A DNA stretch of 64,000 nt from NCBI RefSeq assembly GCF_000757485.1, contig NZ_JPYO01000041.1:186001-250000 (forward strand), read 5' to 3'. Positions 43,736-52,904 of the stretch are shown one piece after another. The DNA is from Achromobacter sp. RTa (GTDB taxonomy: Bacteria > Pseudomonadota > Gammaproteobacteria > Burkholderiales > Burkholderiaceae_B). The stretch's first letter is position 1; each line of letters starts with the position of its first letter. Position numbers and translations under genes: made by a program. The notes under the pieces were generated by a model. That model did no database searches. It was not told where the DNA came from and was given only the letters and a program-made list of their open reading frames with translations.

Positions 43736-45622
43736 CTATTTGGCGAAGGCGTACGAGGATTCGTCCTCTTCTTCGTCCCGCGCCGGAGGCGGAACCGCGC
43801 CGTCCCCCAGCAGCTCGTCCGGCCGCAGGCCCTTCGTCAGTTCCAGGGCCTGGCGTTCGAACAGGCGCCGGTACAGGCCGTTCTTCAAGCGGATCAGCGC
43901 CTCGTGGCTGCCTTCCTCGATGACGCGGCCATGGTCCATGACCAGCAGGCGGTCCAGCGCGCGCACGGTGGACAGGCGGTGCGCCACCACCAGCGTCGTG
44001 CGGCCCTCCATCAGGCGGTCCATCGCCCGCTGGATCAGCACCTCGCTCTCGCTGTCCAGGCTGGACGTGGCTTCGTCCAGGATGAGGATGGGCGCATCCG
44101 CAAGGAACGCGCGCGCGATGGCCACGCGCTGGCGTTCGCCGCCGGACAGCTTCACGCCGCGCTCGCCCACCAGCGTGTCGTAGCCCTTGGGCAGCGCCAT
44201 GATGAAATCATGGGCGCTGGCCAGCCGCGCGGCCTGCTCGATTTCGGCCTGCGTGGCGCCGGGCCGCGCATAGGCGATGTTCTCCGCCAGGGTGCGGTGG
44301 AACAGCACCGGCTCCTGCTGCACGATGGCGATCTGGCTGCGCAGGGAAGCCTGCTTCGCCTGAGCGATGTCCTGCCCGTCGATGGTGATGCGGCCGCCGT
44401 TCACGTCATAAAGGCGCTGGATCAGCTTGATGAACGTGGTCTTGCCCGATCCGGAATGCCCCACCAGCCCGATCCGCTCGCCCGGCGCGATGCGCACCGA
44501 GAACCTGTCGTACAGCGCCGTGCCGTGCGCGCCGTAGCGGAAGGTCACGTCTTCGAACCGGATCTCGCCGGCGGTGACGCGGATCTCGCCCGCGCCGCGC
44601 CGGTCCTCCACGCCCAGAGGCTGCTTTTCCAGGGCGACCAGTTCTTCCATGTCGTTGACCGAGCGCTGCAGGTTGCGGATGTGCATGCCCACGTCGCGCA
44701 GGTGGCCCTGCAGCATGAAGAACATCGTCAGGGCGAAAGTGATGTCGCCCACGCTGGCCTGGTTGCGCGACCACAGCAGCAGCGACACGCCCAGGATGCC
44801 GGCCTGCATCGCCACCAGCATCGCGGCCTGGATGCCGCCGTTCAGCGTGCCGCGGATCCAGGTGCGGCGCGTGCGACGGCGCCATTTGTCGACGACGCGG
44901 CCCAGCCGGGTTTCTTCGCGCTCTTCGGCGCCGAAGGCCTTGACCACGGCGTTGCAGCTCACGGCGTCGGCCAGGGCGCCGCCCATGCGGGTGTCCCAGG
45001 CGTTGCCCAGGCGCGCCGCCGGCGCCACGTAGCGCAGAGACAGCGTGGTGGTGACGGCGATGTACAGCACCGAACCCGCGCCGACCACCAGGCCCATCAC
45101 GGGCCAGTGCGCGCCCAGCAGGGCGGTGGCGCCGACCAGCATGACGACCGAGGGCAGCAGCGCGACGAGCAGCGTGTCGTTCAGGAGGTCCACGGCCCAC
45201 ATGCCGCGGGTGATCTTGCGCACCGTCGAGCCGGCGAAGCTGTTGGCATGCCAGTCGGTGGAAAAGCGCTGCACACGGTGGAAGGCGTTGGACACCATCT
45301 CATTCATCATCTTCAGCGTGAAGACGATGATGTTCTGGAACACGGCCTGGCGCAGCAGGGCGCTGCCGATGCCCAGCGCGATCAGCAGCCAGAACGAGGT
45401 GAGGGCGGCGCTCCAGACCAGCTCGTCGCCCGCGGCGCCGGAAGCCACGGCGTCGACCAGCCGGCCGGCATATAGCGGGGTCAGCACATCGGCCAGCGCC
45501 GACAGCAGCGCGAGCGCGACGATCAGCGCCGTGCGCCAGGGTTGCGCGCGCCAGTAGCGGAAGGTAAAGCCCAGGACATCCTTGAAGGCCTGTCCTCGAA
45601 GATCGATTGTTTTTCTAGCCAT
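43736..45622 (-). CDS. ABC exporter, fused permease and ATPase
   Basis: 628 residues. Type I exporter membrane domain with six helices (about 20-330), then the nucleotide-binding domain (about 350-600): Walker A GHSGSGKTTF, Q-loop IAIVQQEPVLF, signature [14 protein letters not shown], Walker B ILILDEATSSLDSE, switch His VVAHRLSTV. All catalytic residues are intact. The C-terminal tail (about 600-628) is acidic and may be regulatory. One half-transporter; it probably homodimerises. Substrate unknown; no biosynthetic neighbours. Confidence 0.93.
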   Translation of the reverse strand: MARKTIDLRGQAFKDVLGFTFRYWRAQPWRTALIVALALLSALADVLTPLYAGRLVDAVASGAAGDELVWSAALTSFWLLIALGIGSALLRQAVFQNIIVFTLKMMNEMVSNAFHRVQRFSTDWHANSFAGSTVRKITRGMWAVDLLNDTLLVALLPSVVMLVGATALLGAHWPVMGLVVGAGSVLYIAVTTTLSLRYVAPAARLGNAWDTRMGGALADAVSCNAVVKAFGAEEREETRLGRVVDKWRRRTRRTWIRGTLNGGIQAAMLVAMQAGILGVSLLLWSRNQASVGDITFALTMFFMLQGHLRDVGMHIRNLQRSVNDMEELVALEKQPLGVEDRRGAGEIRVTAGEIRFEDVTFRYGAHGTALYDRFSVRIAPGERIGLVGHSGSGKTTFIKLIQRLYDVNGGRITIDGQDIAQAKQASLRSQIAIVQQEPVLFHRTLAENIAYARPGATQAEIEQAARLASAHDFIMALPKGYDTLVGERGVKLSGGERQRVAIARAFLADAPILILDEATSSLDSESEVLIQRAMDRLMEGRTTLVVAHRLSTVRALDRLLVMDHGRVIEEGSHEALIRLKNGLYRRLFERQALELTKGLRPDELLGDGAVPPPARDEEEDESSYAFAK

Positions 45623-46034
45623 TGCAATGGCCCGGCGGCACCAGGACGCCGGGAGTCCTTGTGTGGAAAGAGGAAGGAACGGCCCGCGCGAGAGGCGCAG
45701 GCATTGCGTTTACGGGTTTGGGGCGGGCACGGAGGACCAGTCGCTAGATAGGCATCCAGCGATGGGTCCGCGCGGGCGACGACTTAATGGCGTCGCGGGG
45801 ACACGCGCGGGACGGCGGTTTGCGGGTACATCATCGTTCGCCTCCCAGTGGTGTATTGAATGGAGAAAAGGAATGGGCAAAGGCCCGAATTGAAGATTCT
45901 ATAGAAATGGTGTAGCCGGATCAACGGGCGCGCGCGCGGTGTGGGTTTTTTTCAACTTGCGGCCCGGGCCGATGCGGCGTGCGGCAGGAAGGAGAGAGGG
46001 GCGAGACGCGCCGAGAGGGCGCGCCCCGCTCGGG
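45623..46034. other. intergenic region of about 410 bp, no gene seen
   Basis: Lies between the ABC exporter start and the TRAP DctQM stop, both on the minus strand. Frames in it are short and without similarity to known families. The part near 45880-45950 is less GC-rich and may hold the exporter promoter. A structured GC-rich element at 45994-46031 is listed separately. Nothing else is recognisable. Confidence 0.5.
45994..46031 (-). terminator. terminator-like stem-loop after the TRAP genes
   Basis: GAGAGGGG (45994-46001) faces CCCCGCTC (46024-46031) with one mismatch. Nested inside is a perfect CGCGCC/GGCGCG stem (46007-46012 and 46018-46023) around GAGAG. It begins three bases past the DctQM stop. 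The pyrimidine-rich tail on the minus strand has few T runs, so strength is uncertain. Confidence 0.5.
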
Positions 46035-47927
46035 CTATTTGAGAAAGCCCGTGGAGATCCAGGGAATCGCGGCGATGACGACGATGCCGATCGCAAGCGA
46101 GCTCAGGTACCCCATGATGGGCCGGATGCCGGCTTCCGGGGCGACCCGACCGATGGCGCAGGCGGCGTAGTAGCCCACGCCGAAGGGCGGCGCGAACAGG
46201 CCCAGGCCCATGGACAGGATGACGACCATGGCGTAATGGACTTCATGGATGCCCATCTGGTGCGCGATGGGAAACAGCAGCGGGCCGAACAGCACGATGG
46301 CGGGAATGCCCTCCAGCACGCTGCCCAGGATGACGAACGCGACGATGGAAACGGCCATGAAGGTCGCCGCGCCGCCGGGCAGGCCTGCCATGGTGGCGGC
46401 GAGCTGCGTGGAGAATCCCGATTGCGTCAGCGCCCAGGCCATGCCGGTCGCGGTGCCGATGATGAGCAGGATGGCGCCGGACAGGCAAGCCGTATCCACC
46501 AGCATGGGCTTGAGCCGCTTGACGTCGAAACAGCGGTAGACCAGCAGCCCGACGAGCGTGGCGTAGACGATGCCGATGGTGGAAACCTCAGTCGCCGTGG
46601 CTACGCCTTCCACCACGGCTGCGCGGATGACGAAGGGCAGCGCCAGCGCCGGCAGCGCCACCACCAGCGCGCGGCCGATCTGGCGGCCGCTGGCCTTGCG
46701 CACCGCGCTCAGGTCTTCGCGGCGGTTGCGCCACCAGACGACCAGGCACAGCATCACGCCCAGCACCAGCCCCGGCAGCAGGCCGCCGATGAACAACGCC
46801 GTGATGGATACGCCCGTGACCGAGCCAATGGTGATGAGCACGAGGCTGGGCGGCACGGTTTCGGTCTGCGCGCCCGTGGCGGACAGCAGCGCGACCAGAT
46901 CGCCCTCGTCTGCGCCCCGCTCGCGCATTTCGGGAAACAGCACCGGCGCCACGGCCGCCATGTCCGCCGCCTTGGCGCCGGAGATGCCCGATACCACGTA
47001 CATGGCGCCGATCAGCACGTAGGACAGCCCGCCGCGCACGTGCCCGAGCAGGCTGGCCAGGAAGGCCACCATGCGCTTGGCCATGCCGGTCATTTCGATA
47101 AGCACGCCCAGGAACACGAACAGGGGCACCGCGAGCAGGATCAGGTGGGACATGCCCTCGTCCATGCGTCCGACCACCACCATCATCGGCACGTCGGTGG
47201 TCAGCGACAGGTAGCCGAACGTGGCCAGGCCGAACGAGAAGGCGATAGGCACGCCCGCGAACACCGTCGCCGCCACGATTCCGACGAAGAAGATCAGCAG
47301 GTTCAGATTGCCCAGGCCGGCGAACACCGGCTGCAGCGCCGCCATGGCGGCCACCACGCCGCCGACCAGCAGCAGCGCGAGCCCCGTGGTGCGCCATTGC
47401 GCGCATTCGACCAGCCGCAGCAGGGCGATCAGCGCCATCAGGGCCGTGCCCACGGGCAGGGCGGCGGCACGCCAGACGTTGGGGATCTCCAGCGCGGCGG
47501 TCGTGACATAGCGCTCTTCCGAGGCGTATTCGAATCCCGGCGCCTGCAGCATGAGCAGGAAGGCCAGCGCGGCCGCCACCGCCACCATGTCCAGCACCGC
47601 GCGGGTTGCGGGCGAGGCGCGGTTGACGAGGGCGCCCATGCGCATGTGCTCGCCGCGGCGGAAGGCGACGACGGCGCCCAGCATCGCCAGCCAGAGGAAC
47701 AGGATGGAGGCCAGCTCGTCCGACCATACCAGGGGCTCGTGCAGCGCGTAGCGCGCCACGATGCCCGAGAACAGGATGACGATCTCCGCGACCACCAGGA
47801 TGGCCGCGGGGATCTCCACCAGGTGCCCCAGCGCCCTGTCGGCCGCGACTGCCCAGGCGCGCCTGGCGCCCGGCGGCGCCTCCGCGCCCGCCAGCATGTC
47901 CGCCGGGTGCGTCATCGCCGCCCTCAT
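46035..47927 (-). CDS. TRAP transporter fused small and large membrane subunits (DctQM)
   Basis: 630 residues. The N-terminal DctQ part (about 1-190) has four helices and VWSDELASILFLWLAMLGA. The C-terminal DctM part (about 200-630) is an elevator-type domain with GVPIAFSFGLATFGYL, VVSGISGAKAADMAAVAPVLFP and GLLPGLVLGVML. Start ATG at 47927 overlaps the DctP stop by four bases. Fused QM subunits are known from SiaQM-type systems. With DctP it forms a Na+-coupled importer for an organic acid, divergent from the IclR-thiolase-ligase operon. Confidence 0.92.
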   Translation of the reverse strand: MRAAMTHPADMLAGAEAPPGARRAWAVAADRALGHLVEIPAAILVVAEIVILFSGIVARYALHEPLVWSDELASILFLWLAMLGAVVAFRRGEHMRMGALVNRASPATRAVLDMVAVAAALAFLLMLQAPGFEYASEERYVTTAALEIPNVWRAAALPVGTALMALIALLRLVECAQWRTTGLALLLVGGVVAAMAALQPVFAGLGNLNLLIFFVGIVAATVFAGVPIAFSFGLATFGYLSLTTDVPMMVVVGRMDEGMSHLILLAVPLFVFLGVLIEMTGMAKRMVAFLASLLGHVRGGLSYVLIGAMYVVSGISGAKAADMAAVAPVLFPEMRERGADEGDLVALLSATGAQTETVPPSLVLITIGSVTGVSITALFIGGLLPGLVLGVMLCLVVWWRNRREDLSAVRKASGRQIGRALVVALPALALPFVIRAAVVEGVATATEVSTIGIVYATLVGLLVYRCFDVKRLKPMLVDTACLSGAILLIIGTATGMAWALTQSGFSTQLAATMAGLPGGAATFMAVSIVAFVILGSVLEGIPAIVLFGPLLFPIAHQMGIHEVHYAMVVILSMGLGLFAPPFGVGYYAACAIGRVAPEAGIRPIMGYLSSLAIGIVVIAAIPWISTGFLK

Positions 47928-48937
47928 GACAGGCTCCCCACGGATTGCTCGAGCAGGCCCCATGCCTTCTCGCCGTACTTCTCCTTCCAGCCCGCATAGA
48001 AGCCGGCCTTGCGCAGAGCGTCGCGGATGGGGGCCGGGTCGGGAGTGTTGAAGGCCAGTCCTTCTTCCGCCAGCTTGGCCTGCAACTGGTTGTTCAGGGC
48101 CAGCACGTCTGCGCGTTCGGCCATGCCGGCGCCGTTGATGTGCTTGGCGACGATCTCGCGGATGTCGGCCGGCAGCTTTTCCCAGGCGCGACGGTTGCCC
48201 AGGAACCAGAAGCCGTCCCACATGTGGTTGGTCATGGAGCAGTACTTCTGCACCTCGTAGAACTTGGCGGTCTGGATGATCGCCAGAGGGTTCTCCTGGG
48301 CGTCGACCACGCGGGTCTGCAGCGAGGAATAGGTTTCGTTGAAATTGATGCTGGCGGGCGAAGAGCCCAGCGCCTTGAACATGGACGTCCACAGAGGACT
48401 CACGGGCACGCGGATCTTCAGGTCGCGGAAGTCGTCCGGGCTTGCGATGGCGCGCGAGCTGGTGGTGACCTGGCGGAACCCGTTGTCCCAGATGCGATCC
48501 ATGACGATCAGGCCCTTGCCGTTGATTTCGCGGCGGATGTGCGCGCCGAGCTCGCCGTCCATGGCCTTCCACACCGCGTCATAGTCGGGGAACGCGAAAC
48601 CGATGCCGCTGATGGATGCTGCGGGGACCAGCGTGGACAGGATCAGGCCCGAGAGGGTGAAGAACTCGACGGCGCCCGCGCGCAATTGGCTGAGCGTGTC
48701 GGTGTCGGAACCCAGCTGGCTGCTGGGAAATATGGCCAGCTCGAAGCGGCCCCCGGTATCGCGCAGGATATTCTGCGCGGCCTCGTTCGCGCGCACGTTC
48801 ATGGGGTGCGCGGGTGGCAGGTTGTTGGCGTATTTGTACCGGTACTGCGGCGCGGCCAGCGTGCGCTGGAACGGCGCCAGGGCCAGAAGCGCGCCGCCTC
48901 CCGCGGCGCTCATGAGTTTGCGTCGAGTCGTGTTCAT
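47924..48937 (-). CDS. TRAP transporter periplasmic receptor (DctP)
   Basis: 337 residues. The N-terminus MNTTRRKLMSAAGGGALLAL has a twin-arginine-type motif, so export may use Tat. Mature protein opens YRYKYANNLPPAHPMNVRANEAAQ. The substrate-carboxylate Arg lies in the conserved LKIRVPVSPLW segment, and AQENPLAIIQTAKFYEVQKY is the usual helix after it. ATGA overlap with DctQM. Expression is probably controlled from the shared gap with the IclR gene. Ligand unknown. Confidence 0.92.
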   Translation of the reverse strand: MNTTRRKLMSAAGGGALLALAPFQRTLAAPQYRYKYANNLPPAHPMNVRANEAAQNILRDTGGRFELAIFPSSQLGSDTDTLSQLRAGAVEFFTLSGLILSTLVPAASISGIGFAFPDYDAVWKAMDGELGAHIRREINGKGLIVMDRIWDNGFRQVTTSSRAIASPDDFRDLKIRVPVSPLWTSMFKALGSSPASINFNETYSSLQTRVVDAQENPLAIIQTAKFYEVQKYCSMTNHMWDGFWFLGNRRAWEKLPADIREIVAKHINGAGMAERADVLALNNQLQAKLAEEGLAFNTPDPAPIRDALRKAGFYAGWKEKYGEKAWGLLEQSVGSLS

Positions 48938-49024
48938 GCTGTCTCCTTGGTTATGAGATCCGGCCCGCTGCGAGGGCGGCCGGATAAAGCGCCTTTCCAG
49001 GCTTCTTGCTTTATCTTTGCATGC

Positions 49025-49041
49025 GGTCCATTATATGGACC
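49025..49041. promoter_or_regulatory. operator site 1: GGTCCA-N5-TGGACC
   Basis: GGTCCA (49025-49030), TTATA, TGGACC (49036-49041); pairing extends one base inward on each side. It lies 88 bases upstream of dctP. A second copy with identical arms and spacing lies at 49134-49150. The repeated architecture makes both strong candidates for the adjacent IclR-family protein. Confidence 0.75.
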
Positions 49042-49133
49042 TATGTTCTACCCTTAAATTCATTAAATCACACCGATTATCTAGCGTAAATCACTAAAAC
49101 TGGTGCAGAATGAAAAAACAGGATAAATACAGA

Positions 49134-49150
49134 GGTCCACAAAATGGACC
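49134..49150. promoter_or_regulatory. operator site 2: GGTCCA-N5-TGGACC
   Basis: GGTCCA (49134-49139), CAAAA, TGGACC (49145-49150). Same arms and spacing as site 1, 109 bases away. It lies 26 bases upstream of the preferred GTG start of the IclR gene (49176). If the ATG at 49110 were used, it would be inside the coding frame. Confidence 0.75.
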
Positions 49151-49175
49151 ATCTGAAAAATCAGACGGAGACGAT

Positions 49176-49997
49176 GTGGCGGAAACCTCATCCCAGGTCG
49201 GCGGCGCCCAGGCGATTTCGCGAGCCATGCTCGTGCTGCGCGGCGTGTCGCGCATGCGCGGCGAGGGCGCCGGCCTGTTGGCGCTGACCCGGGACACGGG
49301 CATGAGCAAGCCGACCGTCCATCGCATACTCGCGGCGCTCAGCGCCGAGGGCATGGTCGAGCAGGACCCGGCCAGCCGCCGCTACTTCCTCGGGCCCGAA
49401 TGCCACGTGCTGGGCAATATCGCCAGCGAACGCTTCGGCATCAATCGGCTGGCCGCGCCCGTGGTGGCGCGGCTGGCGCATGAATGCGGGGATTCCGCCT
49501 TCTTTTCCCTTCGGCGCGATGTGTTCGCGGTCTGCGTGCTGCGCGAAGACGGGGACTACCCGCTGAAGACGCATGTGCTGCTGCCGGGAGACCGCCATCC
49601 GCTGGGCATCGGCGCAGGCAGCCTGGCCATCCTGGCGGCCTTGCCCGATGACGACGTCGAGGCGTGCCTGCAGGCGAACGCGGCCTTGATCGCGCGGCGC
49701 TACCCGCACTATTCGGTGCCTCTTATCCGTACGCTGGTGGATGAAGTCCGCGAACAGGGCTATGCCGTGAACCGCGGCCTGGTGGTTCCGGGCTCTTGGG
49801 GCATTGGCATGCCGCTGCGCGATGAGCAGGGGCACGTGCTTGGCGCGCTGAGCATCGCCGCGGTCGAGTCGCGCATGGACGAGGAAAGGCAGTTTCAACT
49901 GGCCAAGCTGTTGTCCCGCGAGGCCAAACGCCTGCTAGCGCAGGCCAATCCCGGGAGCCGCGAGGCGCGGACGCGTCCGCCGGCCCCCAAGCCCTGA
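49176..49997 (+). CDS. IclR-family transcriptional regulator
   Basis: 273 residues from the GTG at 49176, preceded by GGAG with five bases spacing. An upstream in-frame ATG at 49110 has no ribosome site, and the 66 bases between are AT-rich and contain an operator-like palindrome, so I prefer the GTG. HTH (about 10-75) with RDTGMSKPTVHRILAALSAEGMV. Effector domain (about 90-255) includes HPLGIGAGSLAILAALPDDD and VPGSWGIGMPLRDEQGHVLGALSIAA. Divergent from the TRAP genes and first of a row with thiolase, CoA ligase and SDR genes; likely regulator of both. Confidence 0.87.
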   Translation: MAETSSQVGGAQAISRAMLVLRGVSRMRGEGAGLLALTRDTGMSKPTVHRILAALSAEGMVEQDPASRRYFLGPECHVLGNIASERFGINRLAAPVVARLAHECGDSAFFSLRRDVFAVCVLREDGDYPLKTHVLLPGDRHPLGIGAGSLAILAALPDDDVEACLQANAALIARRYPHYSVPLIRTLVDEVREQGYAVNRGLVVPGSWGIGMPLRDEQGHVLGALSIAAVESRMDEERQFQLAKLLSREAKRLLAQANPGSREARTRPPAPKP

Positions 49998-50039
49998 TCC
50001 GCCGCGCGGCGGGGCCGGGCGCCACTTGAGGAGACAGTG

Positions 50040-51212
50040 ATGAGCAAGCGTGCCGTCATCGTGGGATGGTCGCACATTCCATTCGGCAAACTCGAGGACC
50101 CCGACACCGAGAGCCTCATGGCCCGCGTGTCCGGCGCGGCCCTGGACCACGCGGGCATCGCCCCGGAGGCGGTGGACGGCATTTATGCCGGCGTCATGAA
50201 CAGCGGCTTCCAGAAGCAGGATTTCCAGGGCGCGCTGGTGGCGCTGGCGCATCCGGCCCTGGCGCAGGTGCCGGCGGCGCGGCTGGAAAACGCATGCGCG
50301 ACGGGCTCGGCGGCGCTGTACGCGGCGATGGATTTCATCGAGGCGGGCAGGGGGCGCGTGGCGCTGGTCGTCGGCGCCGAGAAAATGACCTCGCGCCCGA
50401 CGGCTGAAATCGGCGACATCCTGCTGAACGCCAGTTATCGCAAGGAAGAGGCTGACATCGCCGGCGGATTCGCCGGCGTCTTCGGCCGTATCGCCGCCGC
50501 CTATTTCGAGCGCCACGGCGACCAGGGCGAGGCGCTGGCGCACATCGCCGCAAAGAATCACAAGAACGGCGTGGACAATCCCTACGCGCAGATCCGCAAG
50601 GACCTCGGATTCGAGTTCTGCAACACCGTTTCGGAAAAGAACCCGTACGTGGCTGCGCCGTTGCGCCGCACCGACTGCTCGCTGATCTCGGACGGCGCGG
50701 CGGCGCTGGTGCTGGCGGACGAGGAAACGGCGGCCGGCCTGAGCCGCGCCATCGCCTTCCGGGCGCGGCGCCAGGCCAACGACATCCTGCCGCTCAGCAG
50801 GCGCGACCCGATCGCTTTCGAGGGCGCGGCGCGCGCGTGGCGCGAAGCATTGGCGGACGCGGGCGCGACGCTGGACGACTTGAGCTTCGTGGAAACGCAC
50901 GATTGCTTCACCATCGCAGAGCTGATCGAGTACGAAGCCATGGGGCTGACGCCACGCGGGCAGGGGGCGCGGGCATTGCGGGAAGGGTGGGTCCAGAAGG
51001 GCGGCCGCCTGCCGGTCAATCCGTCGGGCGGCCTGAAGGCGAAGGGGCATCCCGTGGGCGCGACGGGCGTGTCCATGCACGTCATGGCGTGCCTGCAGCT
51101 GATGGGGGAGGCGCAGGGCATGCAGGTGCCTGGCGCCACGCTGGCGGGCGTGTTCAACATGGGCGGCGCGGCGGTAGCCAACTACGTCAGCATCCTGGAG
51201 CGCGCCAAATGA
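50040..51212 (+). CDS. acetyl-CoA acyltransferase-type thiolase
   Basis: 390 residues from the ATG at 50040, which follows GAGGAG. Catalytic residues present: nucleophile Cys86 in ENACATGSAAL, His in GGLKAKGHPVGATG (about 341), and the QxTHDCF-like VETHDCFTIAELIEYE segment. The C-terminal Cys motif is FNMGGAAVANY rather than CxG, as in SCP2-type thiolases. It would cleave a 3-oxoacyl-CoA. Its stop overlaps the CoA-ligase start (ATGA at 51209-51212). Confidence 0.9.
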   Translation: MSKRAVIVGWSHIPFGKLEDPDTESLMARVSGAALDHAGIAPEAVDGIYAGVMNSGFQKQDFQGALVALAHPALAQVPAARLENACATGSAALYAAMDFIEAGRGRVALVVGAEKMTSRPTAEIGDILLNASYRKEEADIAGGFAGVFGRIAAAYFERHGDQGEALAHIAAKNHKNGVDNPYAQIRKDLGFEFCNTVSEKNPYVAAPLRRTDCSLISDGAAALVLADEETAAGLSRAIAFRARRQANDILPLSRRDPIAFEGAARAWREALADAGATLDDLSFVETHDCFTIAELIEYEAMGLTPRGQGARALREGWVQKGGRLPVNPSGGLKAKGHPVGATGVSMHVMACLQLMGEAQGMQVPGATLAGVFNMGGAAVANYVSILERAK

Positions 51213-52870
51213 GCGGCCGCCCGGATTTTGTTCCGGACGCCGCCTGCGCGGCGCCTGCTGGCGGCGTGGCGCCCGTATCGCGCCGGGCGATGAACCTGGC
51301 GCATTTCCTGGTCCAGGCGGCGCGCCGCCATCCCGCCCGCGCGGCGCTGCTGTGCGGCGGCATGCGCCGCAGCTGGAGCGAGCTGGACGCGCGCACCGCC
51401 GCCTTGGCGCAGGCGCTGGCCGAGCGCGGCGTGGGCAAGGGCGACCGGGTATTGGTGCATTCCCGCAATAGTTTCGAATTTGTCGAAACCCTGTTCGCCG
51501 TGCTGCGCCTGGGTGCGGTCTGGGTGCCGACCAATTTCCGCATTTCGCCGGACGAGGCCGTCTATCTGGCCCAGGCGGCGGGCGCCAAGGCCTTTCTCTG
51601 CGAAGGGCAGTCCCCCGAGCACGCCGCGGCGGTGGCCAGCGCCATGCCCGGGCTGGCGCTGCTGGCGCGGCTGGGGCCTGGCAACTTCGGCGAGGCCGAC
51701 ACCGCTTCGCTCATCGAGGCGCGCCTGGGCGGTGCGCCGCGGGCGTGCGTCGACGTCGACTACGACGATCCGTGCTGGTTCTTTTTCACCTCAGGCACCA
51801 CGGGGCATCCGAAGGCCGCCGTGCTGACCCATGGGCAGATGGCCTTCGTGGTTACGAATCACTTGTGCGACCTGATGCCGGGCACCACGGAAGAAGACGT
51901 CAGCCTCGTCGTCGCGCCGCTGTCCCACGGCGCGGGCATCCATTTCCTGACCCAGGTGGCGCGCGCCGCGTGCTCGGTGCTGCCGGAAGGATCGCGCTTC
52001 GACGCCGGCGAGCTGTGGCGGCTGGTGGAGCGCCACGGCGTGACCAACATGTTCACCGTGCCCACCATCGTGAAGATGCTGGTGGAGCATCCCGCCGTGG
52101 ACGAGTGCGACCATGGCAGCCTGCGGTATGTGATCTACGCCGGCGCGCCGATGTATCGCGAAGACCAGAAGCGCGCTCTGGAAAAGCTCGGCAGCGTGCT
52201 GGTGCAGTACTTCGGGCTGGGCGAAGTCACTGGCAATATCACCGTGCTGCCGCCCTCGCAGCATCGCGCCGGCGATGCGCCGGGCGCGCGCGCCGGCACT
52301 TGCGGATACGAGCGCACCGGCATGCAGGTCAGCATCCAGGACGAGGCGGGGCTGCCGCTGCCCGCGGGGCAGACGGGCGAGATCTGCGTTTGCGGCCCCG
52401 CGGTGTTCGCGGGCTACTACGCCAATCCGCAAGCCAATGCCAAGGCCTTTCGGGACGGCTGGTTCCGCACCGGCGACCTGGGCTACCAGGACGAAGAGGG
52501 CTATCTCTACATCACTGGCCGGCAGTCCGACATGTACATCTCGGGCGGATCGAATATCTACCCGCGCGAGGTGGAGGAAAAAGTGCTGGCCCATCCCGCC
52601 GTGGCGGAAGCCGCGGTGCTGGGCGTGCCCGACCCGACCTGGGGGGAGGTGGGCGTGATGGTCTGCGTGCTGCGTCCCGGCCATGCGCTGGAGGCGGAGG
52701 CGCTGCTGGATTGGCTGGCGCCGCGCATTGCGCGCTACAAGCTGCCGCGCCACGTGTTTTTCTGGGAGGCGCTGCCCCGGTCCGGCTACGGCAAGATCAC
52801 CAAGAAGCTGGTGCGCGACGCCTTGCACGAGCGCGGCTGCCTTGCGCAGGCGGCGCTGGCTGGCCGCTGA
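51209..52870 (+). CDS. AMP-forming acyl-CoA ligase
   Basis: 553 residues from the ATG at 51209; a Met at 51290 is an alternative start closer to usual N-termini. P-loop FFFTSGTTGHPKAAVLTHG (about 191-209), A5-type YFGLGEVTGN, FRTGDLGYQDEEGYLYITGR (about 421-440), C-terminal SGSGYGKITKK-like end with the catalytic Lys in SGYGKITKKLV. Fatty-acyl/o-succinylbenzoate-ligase-like layout. Coupled to the thiolase and followed by an SDR, it would activate the acid imported by the TRAP system. Confidence 0.92.
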   Translation: MSGRPDFVPDAACAAPAGGVAPVSRRAMNLAHFLVQAARRHPARAALLCGGMRRSWSELDARTAALAQALAERGVGKGDRVLVHSRNSFEFVETLFAVLRLGAVWVPTNFRISPDEAVYLAQAAGAKAFLCEGQSPEHAAAVASAMPGLALLARLGPGNFGEADTASLIEARLGGAPRACVDVDYDDPCWFFFTSGTTGHPKAAVLTHGQMAFVVTNHLCDLMPGTTEEDVSLVVAPLSHGAGIHFLTQVARAACSVLPEGSRFDAGELWRLVERHGVTNMFTVPTIVKMLVEHPAVDECDHGSLRYVIYAGAPMYREDQKRALEKLGSVLVQYFGLGEVTGNITVLPPSQHRAGDAPGARAGTCGYERTGMQVSIQDEAGLPLPAGQTGEICVCGPAVFAGYYANPQANAKAFRDGWFRTGDLGYQDEEGYLYITGRQSDMYISGGSNIYPREVEEKVLAHPAVAEAAVLGVPDPTWGEVGVMVCVLRPGHALEAEALLDWLAPRIARYKLPRHVFFWEALPRSGYGKITKKLVRDALHERGCLAQAALAGR

Positions 52871-52904
52871 ACGGCAGTATCCACAACAACGAGGAGGCAG
52901 GATC

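Noticed and set aside
45623-46034. Possible small genes in the 410-base gap
   Set aside because: The 103-codon plus frame overlaps the ABC exporter start and is shadow-like; the 65-codon minus frame has no ribosome site or similarity. Not supported.
45939-47999. 686-codon open frame on the plus strand
   Set aside because: Antisense shadow of the DctQM and neighbouring genes: composition is Arg/His/Gln/Asp-rich without any domain, as expected from GC-rich codon bias, while the minus strand has clear TRAP membrane motifs.
46035-48572. One 845-residue TRAP frame read as a DctP-DctQM fusion
   Set aside because: The first 215 codons are the wrong frame of dctP. DctQM starts at the ATG at 47927, which overlaps the dctP stop; a separate DctP with signal sequence ends at 47924.
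50040-51212. Second thiolase considered as another Cys-less member
   Set aside because: Cys86 in ENACATG and His in GHPVGATG are present, so it is a normal thiolase.
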